64,000 nt of DNA from Agrypnia vestita (GCA_016648135.1 JADDOH010002069.1:1-64000); one strand, 5' to 3'; shown: positions 45,919 to 56,199, counted from the first letter of the stretch. Made by a program: numbers and translations. Notes: generated by a model from the sequence alone, not told the origin.

Positions 45919-46417
45919 CAGGGTTATTTGGAAAACATTAATAATCTCACAGGACTATACTCCTGCCTTGATTATGAGTCAAAAATGTTTAAACAGTCAT
46001 GACTTAACATCCATAGTTATGGAGTTTTTTTTTCAATATTTCTGACTTATTTTTTACAAAACGTTGAATTACGGTAACTTATGTCGATTACGAAAAATTA
46101 ATTTTTTTCATTATGAGTTAAATAAAATGATAAAAACCCTGCAGAAATTCAAATTGGAATAGGAAGGTTTTTATTATTTTATTTGACTTGTATTAAAAAT
46201 AATGAATTTTTCATATTCGATATAGGTTACTATAATAATTTTACAAAAATAAGTCGGAAATATTGAAATGAAAAATGCAAACTTAGATGTCGCATATCTT
46301 CATAACTATTGATATTAGGTCATGGTTGTTTGAACATTTTCGACTCATGATCAAAGCAGGAATATAGTCCTGCGATCTCGCAGGACTATATTCTCTAATG
46401 TTCTCCAAATAACCCTG
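45919..46417. mobile_element. 499-bp MITE with about 100-bp inverted ends and TA duplication
   Basis: TA-CAGGGTTATTTGGAAAACAT at the left and ATGTTCTCCAAATAACCCTG-TA at the right. Arms also share ATCTC(A/G)CAGGACTATA, ATGAGTC(A/G)AAAATGTT and TAGTTATG. The middle (46072-46235) is a family H element with its own inverted ends (GTAACTTATGTCGATTACG / ATTCGATATAGGTTAC), so one MITE has inserted into another. Confidence 0.75.
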
Positions 46418-46429
46418 TATATGTCAGAT

Positions 46430-47640
46430 GTTGTTACGTGTTTTTGTAATGCTTAGAAAATAATGGGTACTTAGAAAGTAAGTAATACTCAAAAAGGTCA
46501 CCTATTAGAATTAGGCTGGGACCAAATAAATTGACAAAATTCTGTACTATTTTTAATCATGTGCACACTTTACACCTGTCAGCCCTGTTGTTAAAAATTA
46601 CCGACACATTTGTCAGCTAAGAGGTACAACTTTCTCAGGTTCGTGGCTGACATCCTTGAAATAAGCCTTGGAATATTGCCACGCCTAAGATAGACTAACT
46701 GCTTCAAATAACATTTATTTGTGTACACAAAAGTATCTGTTATATAAATGCAAATTTACAATCTCACAATTGAGTTAACAACCCCTGGGAGAACTTTATA
46801 TTTAAATCTGCAAGGCAAATATGTCTCTGAGGATATCGTCGCTCTACCTTTATTTAGATATTTCCAAGCTTAATGGCAAAATCTTCCACACAATTTGATG
46901 AAACGGTTGAAATAGGTTTCCGGAATACAGAAAAAACCTCAACATATGATTATTAATTTGGTAACAGAACGTTGGTACAGAATAAATAAGTTATAATTTA
47001 ATTCAATTAAAATTTTCTTAAGAGTTGCAAGCACGGATGACGTGTCGCGTCAATATTCTTACTAAAGTAGGAGCCAGCGACTGCCAGGCTCACGTTATAA
47101 TATCAAACCTATTTTCTGTAGGTCTACACTATCGTAGTTATAAAGGTTTGGATATTATGATATTTGAGATCGGGGGATTTTTAAAGATAGCAGGTTATAC
47201 TTACAAGTATAAAAAATGTGTAAGGAAATCGTTAAAATATAAGGTGTCGGGTAATATTGTTAAATACTGCCCCGAATAAAAATGTAAAATCCAGATTTGT
47301 TACTATAATGTATATAACATGATTACTTATACAGCTTAAAAATATCTGGCGGAAGAAATGATCCGAGAAAAGCGTTTAAGTATTTAGCAGGGGCGTACAG
47401 GTACAGTGGGAACAGGAAGCATGACTTTTTCCCAAGCTTATATTTTAAAAACAAACAAAAAAAACGAAATAAGTGATATATCTCGTAATATTCAAATTAC
47501 AATAATTAACATACTATTCAGATTTTTAATATTTCATATTATTCTGCCAGATTAATATTTAATTTCGATATTTTTTCCCAAATATACGGTTAAATAAAAG
47601 TTATGCTTCTTGTTCCCACTGCACGCGCCTGGTATTTATT
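46430..47640. other. No gene seen; SINE family 1 trace at 47020-47065
   Basis: GACGTGTCGCGTCAATATTC, TTACT at 47040-47065 matches the distal end of SINE family 1. Otherwise unidentified. Confidence 0.35.
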
Positions 47641-47814
47641 ATTTAGTGCTGTCCCATTAAACTTATAAAAAAATCGTTTTTTTTTAAATTAACGTTTTAC
47701 TTACACATTTTTTTGTATCTGTATTACCTGTTATCTGCCAAAATCCTGCGAACTCAAATGTTCTTACTTACTGTCGTGTAGTGTATATCTACAGATATTA
47801 TACCAGTTTTGATA

Positions 47815-48062
47815 CTTGTAGTATTTTTGTGTGCTTGCCACCCGCGTCCCGGGGCGCGGAAATGGTGGGGGACGCGAGCGCATAACACCGGGTGCACTCG
47901 GGCGCGCCGGGCTCTTCGATTCCCGGTGTTACATATTCGATAGACAGGCTGTAGTACGCTCGGTCGGCAATAAATAATATTGTTATAAACAAACTGGAGT
48001 AATTACCTACTTGATTGTGTATACTCCACCCGAAAACCCATCACTGCATTCCCAGGCGGGAA
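47815..48062 (+). repeat. GC-rich island with B-box-like and polyadenylation-like signals
   Basis: Contains CCCGCGTCCCGGGGCGCGG, a B-box-like TCTTCGATTCCCGG and CAATAAATAATATTG, ending GGGAATACA. It could be part of an LTR (TATA-less, with AATAAA in R) or a SINE head. Neither end can be fixed. Confidence 0.25.
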
Positions 48063-48552
48063 TACATAACAATTACTATAACGAAGTCTGGCGTTTGCTG
48101 GCTCTTAGTCTATAATAAGCATGAGTAAACACAAAAGTTGCTCGATGATTTGGGAACCACATGATCTTAAGAGGCCCCAGTACACGATTGTCGTATTTGC
48201 TCTCGATTTTCTAAATTTAACCTAAACTTATTAAATCATTTTGCAAAACCCATAGCTAAACAGGCTTTTAATCAATTTTATTATGATAAATCCATTTACT
48301 TTTAAAGCATTTCCTTAAAAAAATATTAACAAATGTACTATGTAACTGCTGTAACATCAAAAAAATTATAACCCCGAAACACTATATTAGTTTTCTTGTA
48401 ATAAAGTTATCTTTGGTACTACTACTACTCTCTCGTCTCCATATTTCTAGTATCGTCTCGTCTCGTATATTTTCAAGTAAAGACCATATATTTTATTAGT
48501 AATATTATTAATATTTAAAGCATTAACTTTGTGGTTAGACATTATAACAGAT

Positions 48553-48731
48553 TGTTAGTTAACTTTGTTAAAACCACTACCGGATTTTAGGTCTACCGGT
48601 TTCGAGACGTACCCGTCTCTTCGTCAGGACCAACACTACATCACTACATTCACAGCACTACCGAAGAGACGGGTACGTCTCGAAACCGGTAGACCTAAAA
48701 TCTGGTAGTGGTTTTAACAAAGTTAACTAAC
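48553..48731. mobile_element. PLE-type inverted terminal repeat pair, family D
   Basis: Two 71-base arms (48553-48623 and 48661-48731) differ by essentially one base and are separated by 37 bases. Each carries TTAACTTTGTTAAAACCACT, TTTTAGGTCTACCGGTTTCG and GAGACGTACCCGTCTC or their complement. There is no coding remnant in the short loop. Lies inside the TTAA element. Confidence 0.7.
48590..48631 (-). ncRNA. Hammerhead-like motif, family D
   Basis: Minus strand: stem I GGTC, core CTGACGA (48627-48621), unpaired A, stem II GAGACG/CGTCTC with tetraloop GGTA, GAA, palindromic stem III ACCGGT (48600-48595), A at the cleavage position, stem I GACC. All core bases fit CUGANGA..GAA. Among the best-formed copies here. 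The mirror copy at 48657-48694 (plus) keeps stem II and stem III but its core reads CTACCGA. Confidence 0.65.
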
Positions 48732-48756
48732 CCCCAGTTAAAAGTTAACAGCCCAG

Positions 48757-48856
48757 ACTAGCAAGTTAGTCCTATTTTCATAGCACAAGCGTTTAGCTTA
48801 GTTTGAAAATAGTAAGAATATTGACGTGACACGTATTCCGTGTTCGCATCTCTATT
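48757..48856 (+). mobile_element. tRNA-SINE family 1 body fragment
   Basis: AGCAAGTTAGTCCTATTTTC, TAGCACAAGCGTTTAGCTTA and GTAAGAATATTGACGTGACA are the reverse complement of 1118-1204. The tRNA head is missing; an A-rich tail follows. Confidence 0.65.
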
Positions 48857-49564
48857 TTATTAAAAAAATAAAAATAAATAAAAAATAAAATAAAAAAAAA
48901 TAAATAAAAAAAAGATAAAAATTAATCGTTCTGCTTCCTATATTGCAGTATCCATAAAACCATTAAAAATCGATAATTTTAATTAAATTTTACGCGCGTA
49001 CTAAGAAAATTTCACTGTCATTAATATAAAAATCTTCAAAAAATTATACCTCATACTCAAGAATTCGAATAAATTTAATCGTACAGTCTGTTAAAAATCA
49101 TTTTCCTTTCAAATCAGACTTCGGTTGAACTAGTCCAACCGAAGATACTGCAATATAAGAAACAGAACGTTTAATTTTTGTCTTTTTTAAAACGATATAT
49201 TTAACAACTTGTCGAAAAATATTAATGTCTGAATAGCACGACTTCTTTTTCAAACTTTATACAATCAATTTGTAAATGAAATATATGGTCTTTATTTGAA
49301 AATATACGAGATTAGTGTACCAAAGATAACTCTATTGCATGAAAACTAAAATAGTGTTTCGGGGTTATAATTTTTTGATGTTATAATAATATATTTCTTC
49401 ATATTTTTTTTAAGGAAATGCTTCAAGAATAAACGGATCTATCATAATAAAATTGATTAAAAGCCTGTTTAGCTATGGGTTTTGCAAAATGATTTAATAA
49501 GTTTAGGTTAAATTTAGCAAATCGAGAGAAAATACGAAAATCGTGTACTGGGGCCTCTTAAATA

Positions 49565-50095
49565 CTCTCCCATGGTGGAGAAAGTTCAAAATAAGTTTCT
49601 GTGATATCTCTACATGAGAGAAAGAGGTTATAATCTTGGGTTTTAGCCAACCGAGTTTCTCTAGGGTATGCTTGACTTCAATAGTTTAGAGACTGGAAGG
49701 AATGTGTATATGATTAAGCATTTTTACCGATTGTTTCGCGGTACGATCGATAGATAATCCTGAAATTATGCGGGGCAGTGGTTCGTATGTTCCTGATAAT
49801 TACTAATGACAGTGTCAACATAAAATTTTCACATTCCTATATATAGAACCAATTTGCTGATGCTGATGCCTGTCGGAAGCGTAATCGCTAAGCTGAACAA
49901 TATCACTTTGGATATTTACCTGTTCCGTGTCTCCTAAGGAGTTTTTCGGAGCAGGATTCTCCTATAACTTCGATATGAGTGCTTATAAATATTATTTATT
50001 GTGTGATTTTTTATGTATATTTGGAATTATGTTATATTGAGAATAAATTAAATGAAATAATATGTTCCCATTTAAATTTAATTTTATCATATATA
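49565..50095. other. No gene seen
   Basis: Unidentified intergenic DNA. Confidence 0.35.
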
Positions 50096-50099
50096 TGTT

Positions 50100-50397
50100 A
50101 TTTATTGAATAAATTAAATTGAATTGAATAGCGATATTCGCGGCGGTACAAGAGAAAGTGCGACAGGCAAAATCTGTCGGCAAATATGGATCGATTTTGC
50201 AAAATAGTAATCAATGTAATGTTGTGAATTATAGTCAATTTAAACAAACATTCGATTTGTTCTGTCATTTATACGCGCACTTATGGCAATTGAAAGTTAA
50301 CCAATTCGTAATATTTATGTGCTGTACAGCCGCACGCCAGTCCCCGGGGCAACACCGTTGTTGTTGAAATGCTTCTCGATGACCTGCTCTAAATGTG
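50100..50397 (-). CDS. Candidate 3'-terminal exon of an unrecognised gene
   Basis: Minus strand. An acceptor-like GGCGCAG precedes 50397; the reading then gives HLEQVIEKHFNNNG and VAPGTGVRLYST before TAA at 50317-50315. Codons are distinctly balanced (GAG CAG GTC ATC GAG AAG; GCC CCG GGG ACT GGC GTG CGG CTG TAC AGC), unlike the AT-rich surroundings. An AATAAA lies at 50106-50101, about 210 bases after the stop, which would suit a 3' UTR. I do not recognise the family. It could be the end of a real gene or of a processed retrocopy; no upstream exon is identified because an LTR lies immediately beyond. Confidence 0.35.
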
Positions 50398-50435
50398 CTG
50401 CGCCACGAATATTAAACAAACTAATTGAATAATAT

Positions 50436-50878
50436 CGTGAAAAATAAAGAAATTTCAATTAAAGTCGTAAAAAGCCAAGAGAAACAACACATTCTCGTAT
50501 AATGATGTAAAAGAAAGGAACTGCGCACAATTGAGGATTTCCAAACGGTTTCAATCATTTAAAAAGTTTTTGGAAAACCCCGGAAGTCTCTTGAATGCGC
50601 GAGTCTATACGGGAAAGTTCCAGAAATGGGACCTTATATTAACAGCAAGGCTATCGCACATCGTGTTAGCTTTGTTTGACAGCTAGTAAAAACCATAGAA
50701 TGAAGAGTAATCTGAAAAAATAGCCAGCGAATAAAGTTCATCTGAGCACTTATATGTGGAGTACTACTCGCACTCGAGTGCGAAATTAGCGAGAATTATG
50801 AAATAGTATTCCAGTTAAGTTTGTGTCTGGTGTCTAGCTTGTGTTTGATTTGTATCCTACCGCCGCACACCCGTGACA
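50436..50878 (+). mobile_element. LTR (probable solo LTR) with a heat-shock-element-like site
   Basis: ATAT (50432-50435) precedes CGTGAAAA and ATAT (50879-50882) follows ACACCCGTGACA, so the target duplication matches that of 45398-45806; the first base is C where T is expected. Shared 3' block: TATTCCAGTTAAGTTTGTGTC. A perfect three-unit site GAAAGTTCCAGAA lies at 50613-50625, just before a TATA-like TTATATTAA (50634-50642). Confidence 0.6.
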
Positions 50879-51129
50879 ATATGACTTGCTCGTTGATTAA
50901 ATAGTTACGACACTTACCTGATGATCCAGTGGTCGGAGTATCGAACACCAGCTCTTTGTTGGCGTCCAACCTTACTTCTCTTCCTGGAGATAAATGCTCT
51001 CGCAAAAACACATTTTTACATTTACTTACGCTTTATATAATGTCACTATAAATCAATATTAAGCAAAAATAATGTATCTGTACAGATAATTAATGGCTAC
51101 CTATGGACGATAATATATTATGCTTGGAG

Positions 51130-51380
51130 ATAGAGATGGTTTATATTTTGAAAATAATAATGAGTCTAGAAGGTTCCAGATCGTTTGATAAAGCTCTAAA
51201 AAGTTTTGTAAGGATAAAATAATATTCCTGAAGACTCCCGAAAGTTCTATAAGGTTCCAAACTGAGTGGCGGAGTTTATTGGTGAGTTTAGTAGGTTCCA
51301 GAAGGCTTTAGAAAATTCTGAATGGAGGGAGTTTCAGAAAATTCTATAAGGTTCCAATTACAGGTGCCGAAACCAACAAA
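51130..51380 (+). repeat. Irregular tandem of GAAGGTTCCAGAA-like units
   Basis: Repeats of (G)AAGGTTCCAGA, TTCTATAAGGTTCC and TTTAGAAAATTCTG occur about every 20-40 bases. Possibly the U3 part of another LTR related to 50436-50878. Several units fit alternating GAA/TTC triplets. Confidence 0.4.
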
Positions 51381-51592
51381 AAGAGACGTCAACGTAATTC
51401 TGTGCTCACCGAATTATGGTCCCGGGCGGAGCCGGGCACTTAATGCAATTAAAAATTAAAAACCAAAATCAATATGTTTCAATATAGCATTTAAAACATC
51501 AGACTTATATATTTATAAATTTAACCACGATACAATATCGACGAGACTGAGCTCATGTATTCCCAAGCCTTTGCATTCTAGCTATAAGCACG

Positions 51593-52573
51593 TTAACATA
51601 TCATCATCATCTTCTTTTTGTTGTCTCTCCCAGTCTGGGTCGACCCACCGGTCGTCTTCCCTCCGGGGTTGCCAAGAGGATTCTTCTTGGTAATCGTTCC
51701 TCTGGCATTCTGAGCTAATGTCCAAGCCACCTCAGTTGTGATTTTTCTATGTGCAGGAGTAGGGGCTCCATGCCGAGTGTGTGCCTTATGTCGGCACTTT
51801 TCACTCTGTCCATCAGTGTGACTCCCGCTACCCCCCCTTAGAAAGCTCATCTCGGCAGCCTGGACCCTTGAAATCACTCTCTCCCTCAGGATCCAAATTT
51901 GATGGCCATATATTAAGGTGGGCCTGTACACAGATTTGAAAACAGTCAGTTTTGCCTTGACACTAAGCTCGGATTTTCTTATAACCGCACTATATAAAGA
52001 GCGTAGAACGCCGGCTGCAGCTCCGATTCTTCTATCTATTTCACTTTCCTGCCTCCCGTCGCTAGAAAATTCCACCCCAAGGTATTTGAATTTTTCGACT
52101 TGCTTCAGCTGGGTCCTTTGTATACTGATCGAACACTGCTCTTGGGCTCTTCCTACGACCATAACCTCTGTTTTGGCAGTACTAATCTTCACCCATACTT
52201 GATTGTACTATTCATTGAAGGAATTTATTTACTTTTGCAGGTCCTCCTTTGTGGGCGCCAGCCTCGCTATATCGTCCGCGAAGAGTAAAGAGTCTATTTC
52301 CACATCTCCAACTCTCAGGGCCCTTGCTGTTTGGCTTTTCCGGCTTATCCTGTCCATATAAAGGGTGAACAGGATTGGCGAAAGTGGGCAACCTTGTCCT
52401 AAACCTACTCCAACATTGAACTCTTCCGAAATTGCGCCGTTTATTCGTATGCAGCTTTTGCAATCCTCATACAGTGATTGAATTGCCTTGAGAAGGTCTC
52501 TCTCTATTCCGTATTCATCCAGCACTATCCACAGGATGTCGCGCGGCACAAAGTCATATGCTTTCTCCAGGTC
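51593..52573 (-). pseudogene. 5'-truncated LINE with reverse-transcriptase palm and (GAT)n tail
   Basis: Minus strand. It starts at DLEKAYDFVPRD (about 52573), then GLGQGCPLSPILFTLYMDRI and SLLFADDIARL: RT blocks with all three catalytic aspartates. After a frameshift near 52200 comes STAKTEVMVVG and VEKFKYLGVEFSSDG, then LIYGHQIW and AEMSFLRG; a further shift damages the C-terminus. The element ends in a GATGATGATGATA tail (51601-51611). The endonuclease and ORF1 are missing. Clade not fixed, RTE/CR1-like motifs. It cannot produce an intact protein because of the frameshifts. Confidence 0.85.
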
Positions 52574-52579
52574 TTATAA

Positions 52580-53250
52580 GTTCACATAATAATATAAACG
52601 TTAAAATAATAATATAAATTTAACCGACTGAATAATATTCTCTAAAAACTTAGGGCAATAAAATCAAAATCATGACATTGGTTCCAACGAGGTTTTTTTA
52701 TAAATTATATTACATAGCTAATAAAAATGACACTTCTCACATAATGATTAGTAAACAGTAGCTCATGAACGCCTTTTTTATTAAAGTCGTGACTTATTGT
52801 TTACAAATATTTGTTACAATTGTAATTAATGTTCGGACTGGAATTAAAAATAATTAATCTTGCTAACAATTTAATTATAATGGAGTAATAAAAATTCTAA
52901 CGCCTCACTTAATTATATATAATAGGCTTGTGTTATTAATGGATTTTATTAAATAATAATAATTTATCACGCTATTTCGTGAGTGGCTTAAAAGGAAAAA
53001 CTTGTAGATGATACAGATAGATAGATAATTGTATTCTTAATTATATTTCGATATAAGACATTTCTTTCACATAAAAATGTAAGTTTTAAATCCAGTTTTC
53101 AGTCATGTTTTCTGGTTTAAGGTAATCCGTCAGTGATTTTTTACATGTGCCGGATGCTTTTAATGCTCATGCAAAATCGAGGAAAATAATTAATTTTCTT
53201 CAATAACAGCAAAATAACTTTGTGGTAATATTATTCATATTAATAAATAG
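52580..53250. other. No gene seen; AT-rich
   Basis: Nothing supported. Confidence 0.35.
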
Positions 53251-53254
53251 AAAA

Positions 53255-53385
53255 TGCTTCATATAAAAACCACTATATATTGAATTATCAACAAGTTACG
53301 GGGCCAATGCTCACTTCATCAGGATATATCGTATAATGTTAAAACATGTTGATAATTCAATTAATAGTGGTTTTATGCAAAGTGG
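53255..53385 (-). mobile_element. PLE family E terminal repeat pair
   Basis: Arms AAAACCACTATATATTGAATTATCAACA (53266-53293) and TGTTGATAATTCAATTAATAGTGGTTTT (53348-53375). Left arm continues into a hammerhead-like core (CTGATGA at 53322-53316 on the minus strand) with GAA changed to GTA and stem II weakened. The right arm keeps ACATGT, the palindromic stem III sequence. Confidence 0.55.
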
Positions 53386-53399
53386 ATTATTTGTTTCTA

Positions 53400-54170
53400 T
53401 TTGAAAATATTTCTTCTATATATTAAGTGTTGGAATATTTAAATGAATTTATTGCATTCGTGTGTCAAATTCACTATGAATCACATCATAGACATTACAA
53501 TTTTAACGAAATAAAAGAAAGGCAGATAAAATATTATAAAATAAATTAATTCGAGAACGAAATTTTGACAGTTGCACAACATTATAGTGCAACATTGCTA
53601 TAGCGCGAGCCTATAAAAATCCCCGCATCATAATCGTAATATCTCTCTTTTACGTGCAGTGCTAATTGCGATCACTCCATATTTCGAGGGTTCGGGAAGT
53701 GGGATCTTCAGCTCCTCCCGGTAAACATCGAAATTGTCCTTCCGTTCTGACATCAGCAAAAACCCAAGGTATTATTCTAATTGTTGTATTTGTTCTCATT
53801 TACAGAACCCTCGTACCTCATACATCGTACCTCGTGATCTCATATCTCGTAACCGCATAGCATCGTAATCCCATAGCATCGTAATCCCATGATGTAGACT
53901 AATTAAACTTCATTTAAACTTAGTATTAATAATTCTTAATTTAGTAATGAATTAGATTCGCAATGCAGTAGCACGCAAGTAAGACTTATACTTCACTTGA
54001 TCACGATAGATCGTTAATTACTACTATATTATATTCTTTATATTGCTATTAGAACTAAATTATACAATGTCATCATCTTCGAGGTGACTTATCTTTGATC
54101 TGAATCAAATTAATTATCCATGATCAACTCGGTAGAGATGAATCACGCGAAATCACAAAATGAGAGAGCG
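53400..54170 (+). other. Unidentified; LTR-like signals and a 17-bp tandem
   Basis: CCTATAAAAATCCCC (TATA-like, 53611 on) and two copies of CATCGTAATCCCATAG/A (about 53862-53892) are seen. They could belong to an LTR, but no TG..CA ends or duplication can be fixed. Confidence 0.2.
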
Positions 54171-54177
54171 CGTTTAT

Positions 54178-54416
54178 CTAAATCTGCAGGAAATCTTCGG
54201 CAGCTAGACATTCAAGGATTGGAGTAGCAGGAGCCAGTTGGACGACGGACGCGAAGGGTGCTGCCAATAGGATCCTGATGTGCGCGAGCCTGGTCGCGAG
54301 TGTTCGCCTGGAGGGCGAGTCCTGGTACATCCCGGCAGCTATTCTGAGGAGAGCGCCGCCCCAACTCAATAGCACATTCCGGATCATCGTCTCGCGGAAA
54401 TCATCGATGTAGATTT
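54178..54416 (-). other. GC-balanced open frame, unrecognised
   Basis: A minus-strand frame of about 79 codons is open between stops and is much less AT-rich than its flanks (for example RNVLLSWGGALLRIAAGMYQ). The plus strand is partly open too. No donor site or family recognised. It may be a fragment of a retroelement or an exon. Confidence 0.2.
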
Positions 54417-54776
54417 AGTGATTTAATCCATGATTTTGAAATGATTTTATCGATAGATTCAGCTCAGGGCAGTGGCCAATTCTCATTAAATTAACATTAA
54501 TAAACAATCGCAGGTTCAGATAGTTAATTGTAGGTAACATAAAAATAACCAGATTTTCTTGTATTATGAAAACTTATTGTAATAAATTGTTTTTATCTAC
54601 TCAATCTGTTTTCAGTTAAAATTGAAAAGTCCACCTAAAGCAGTCATATAAATTTCCCATACTAGGTCCTCATATCTATATTATAGTGAGTCGAATTCAC
54701 GAAACCCTTGTCTCATGTATCTGCCTGGCAGTCGGTGGGGATGGTCAGATCAAGCGGGCTCCCTCAGAGCTGGATT

Positions 54777-54812
54777 CAATTCAATTCAATTCAATTCAAT
54801 TCAATTTATTTA
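54777..54812 (-). repeat. (TTCAA)n microsatellite, probable LINE tail on the minus strand
   Basis: Six or more ATTCA units followed by ATTTATTTATTGATAATATG; on the minus strand this is a (TTGAA)n 3' tail, as LINEs often have. The upstream body (54815-55000) has no recognisable ORF. Confidence 0.6.
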
Positions 54813-55059
54813 TTGATAATATGTACATTACAAACAAAACGTTTAAGGCATACATACTAAAGGTTTCATCGAAATAATAAATAATATAGGTCAACCACCG
54901 AGAGGTTTGTATGACTCGGCTAAAAAATATGTCTTATTTGCACGACCATTGACTCCCTATAAAGAAGAAAACAGATGAAAACAGAATGAGATTGATCGTG
55001 ACACAAGTTAATCCGGTTTGGGATTTCTTCTACTTCTTTGAATCCCTCCCTCCCTCCCT

Positions 55060-55290
55060 CATGTAAAAATTCTTAGCAAAAGCACTAACGTGGCTAAAAA
55101 GCAAACCCCCCCCCCCTCCCCCAACAAGAGTGGAACGTAGTTTTTCCTTTTTATTTGCAGAAGATATTTTGTGCTCTGCAAAACTATTTTTATATTATTG
55201 AGTGTAAAAATAGCGAGACGTTTTCATAATTAATAATAAAAAATAAAAGCGTAGCATTCTACATACTCCATCCCCCCCCCCCCCCCCCTC
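55060..55290. repeat. Poly-C tracts
   Basis: CCCTCCCTCCCTC at about 55048-55060, a C-rich run with 10 C at 55107-55117, and 17 C at about 55272-55288. Strand-asymmetric G-runs on the minus strand, prone to assembly error. Confidence 0.7.
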
Positions 55291-55702
55291 TGTCAGTCGA
55301 TCAAGCCGCGTAGTTTACAGACGCTCCCTACGCTATAAGTAATAGGTAGCAGGCGTTCGAAAATAGTTTTTTGTTTCGATTTTATTTCCTCATTTGATTA
55401 GGTAGGTACTATCGAAATGTGAAAATTCTGAGGAAAACATAAAGTGTGTATATAAATATCCCGCGAACATTTACGTCACGCATAATATGCGCAGCATTGA
55501 CGTATTTATATCATTGATGTGTGGGGTATTCCGGTACACCTGTAGACATTCCAGTGATAATCTCGCGATTGAATCATTTCCTTTTTCACATCATCGCAAA
55601 TCAGTGGAGTATCCTCCACATAATCAAAAATGCCGTACATGAATAAGATATTATTTGTGAAATAATGTATTAAACGAGGGCAAGATCGTGACATACTCAA
55701 TT

Positions 55703-55862
55703 GGTGGATAGGGATGCGTAAAAAATATCAATATATCGATATTTTATTTGAAAAATATCGATATTTATCGATATATTTTTCTCAATGTATATCGATTATT
55801 TTATACTTTTTTAAAATATCGATTCGATATATATCGATATTTTTTTCATTTACCCATCCCTA
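55703..55862. mobile_element. MITE-like element packed with TATCGATA
   Basis: Ends TAGGGATGCGTAAAAAATA and CATTTACCCATCCCTA are imperfect inverted repeats. The interior has four TATCGATA octamers plus related ATCGAT sites within about 110 bases. TATCGATA is the DREF-binding element in insects; here it may simply be repeat sequence. Confidence 0.55.
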
Positions 55863-55879
55863 CTGGTGAATAATGTCAA

Positions 55880-56190
55880 ATAGAGATGGTCGTTCATGAA
55901 CGAACTGTTCTTTTAGAGCAGTTCAGTTTACTGAACGAATGAACGGTTTAGTTCACCGTATTTTATAGTATTTTATACAAAGAACAATACCGTTCATTCC
56001 TTCACTTAGGGCCGGTTGTTTCAAGTTGGATTAAAGTAAGCGTTCTTTTAAAGCATAGATTTTTACGTTCTCCACCAATCAGACGACCCGTTTTTGTAAA
56101 AATCTACGGTTTAATCGACTGCTTACTTTGATCTAACTTGAAACAACCGGGCCTTAGGTGAACTATACCGTTCATTCGTTCAGTAGGTGG
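55880..56190. mobile_element. Palindromic GTTCATTCGTTC element, interrupted
   Basis: GATGGTCGTTCATGAACGAAC and ACTGAACGAATGAACGG at the left and ACCGTTCATTCGTTCAGTAGG at the right form inverted blocks. The element is split by the 145-bp MITE at 56009-56153. Confidence 0.5.
56009..56153. mobile_element. 145-bp Harbinger-like MITE with TTA duplication
   Basis: TTA-GGGCCGGTTGTTTCAAGTTG at the left and CAACTT-type right end AACTTGAAACAACCGGGCC-TTA. The arms continue with ATTAAAGTAAGC / GCTTACTTTGAT. A 3-bp TTA/TAA duplication and GGGCC ends fit PIF/Harbinger MITEs (family knowledge). Confidence 0.7.
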
Positions 56191-56199
56191 AAAATAATC

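Larger units (their letters stand above)
48171..49557. mobile_element. 1387-bp TTAA-flanked element with about 290-bp inverted ends
   Basis: Flanked by TTAA at 48167-48170 and 49558-49561. Starts GAGGCCCCAGTACACGATTG and ends CGTGTACTGGGGCCTC. The arms stay inverted-identical in long blocks through CTAAACAGGCTTTTAATC, TAACCCCGAAACAC, AAGATAACT and GACCATATATTT. TTAA duplication is characteristic of piggyBac-type transposons, so a non-autonomous member is likely (inference). The interior hosts a PLE-type hairpin (48553-48731), a SINE family 1 fragment and an AAATAAAA-rich stretch, all presumably later insertions. Confidence 0.8.
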
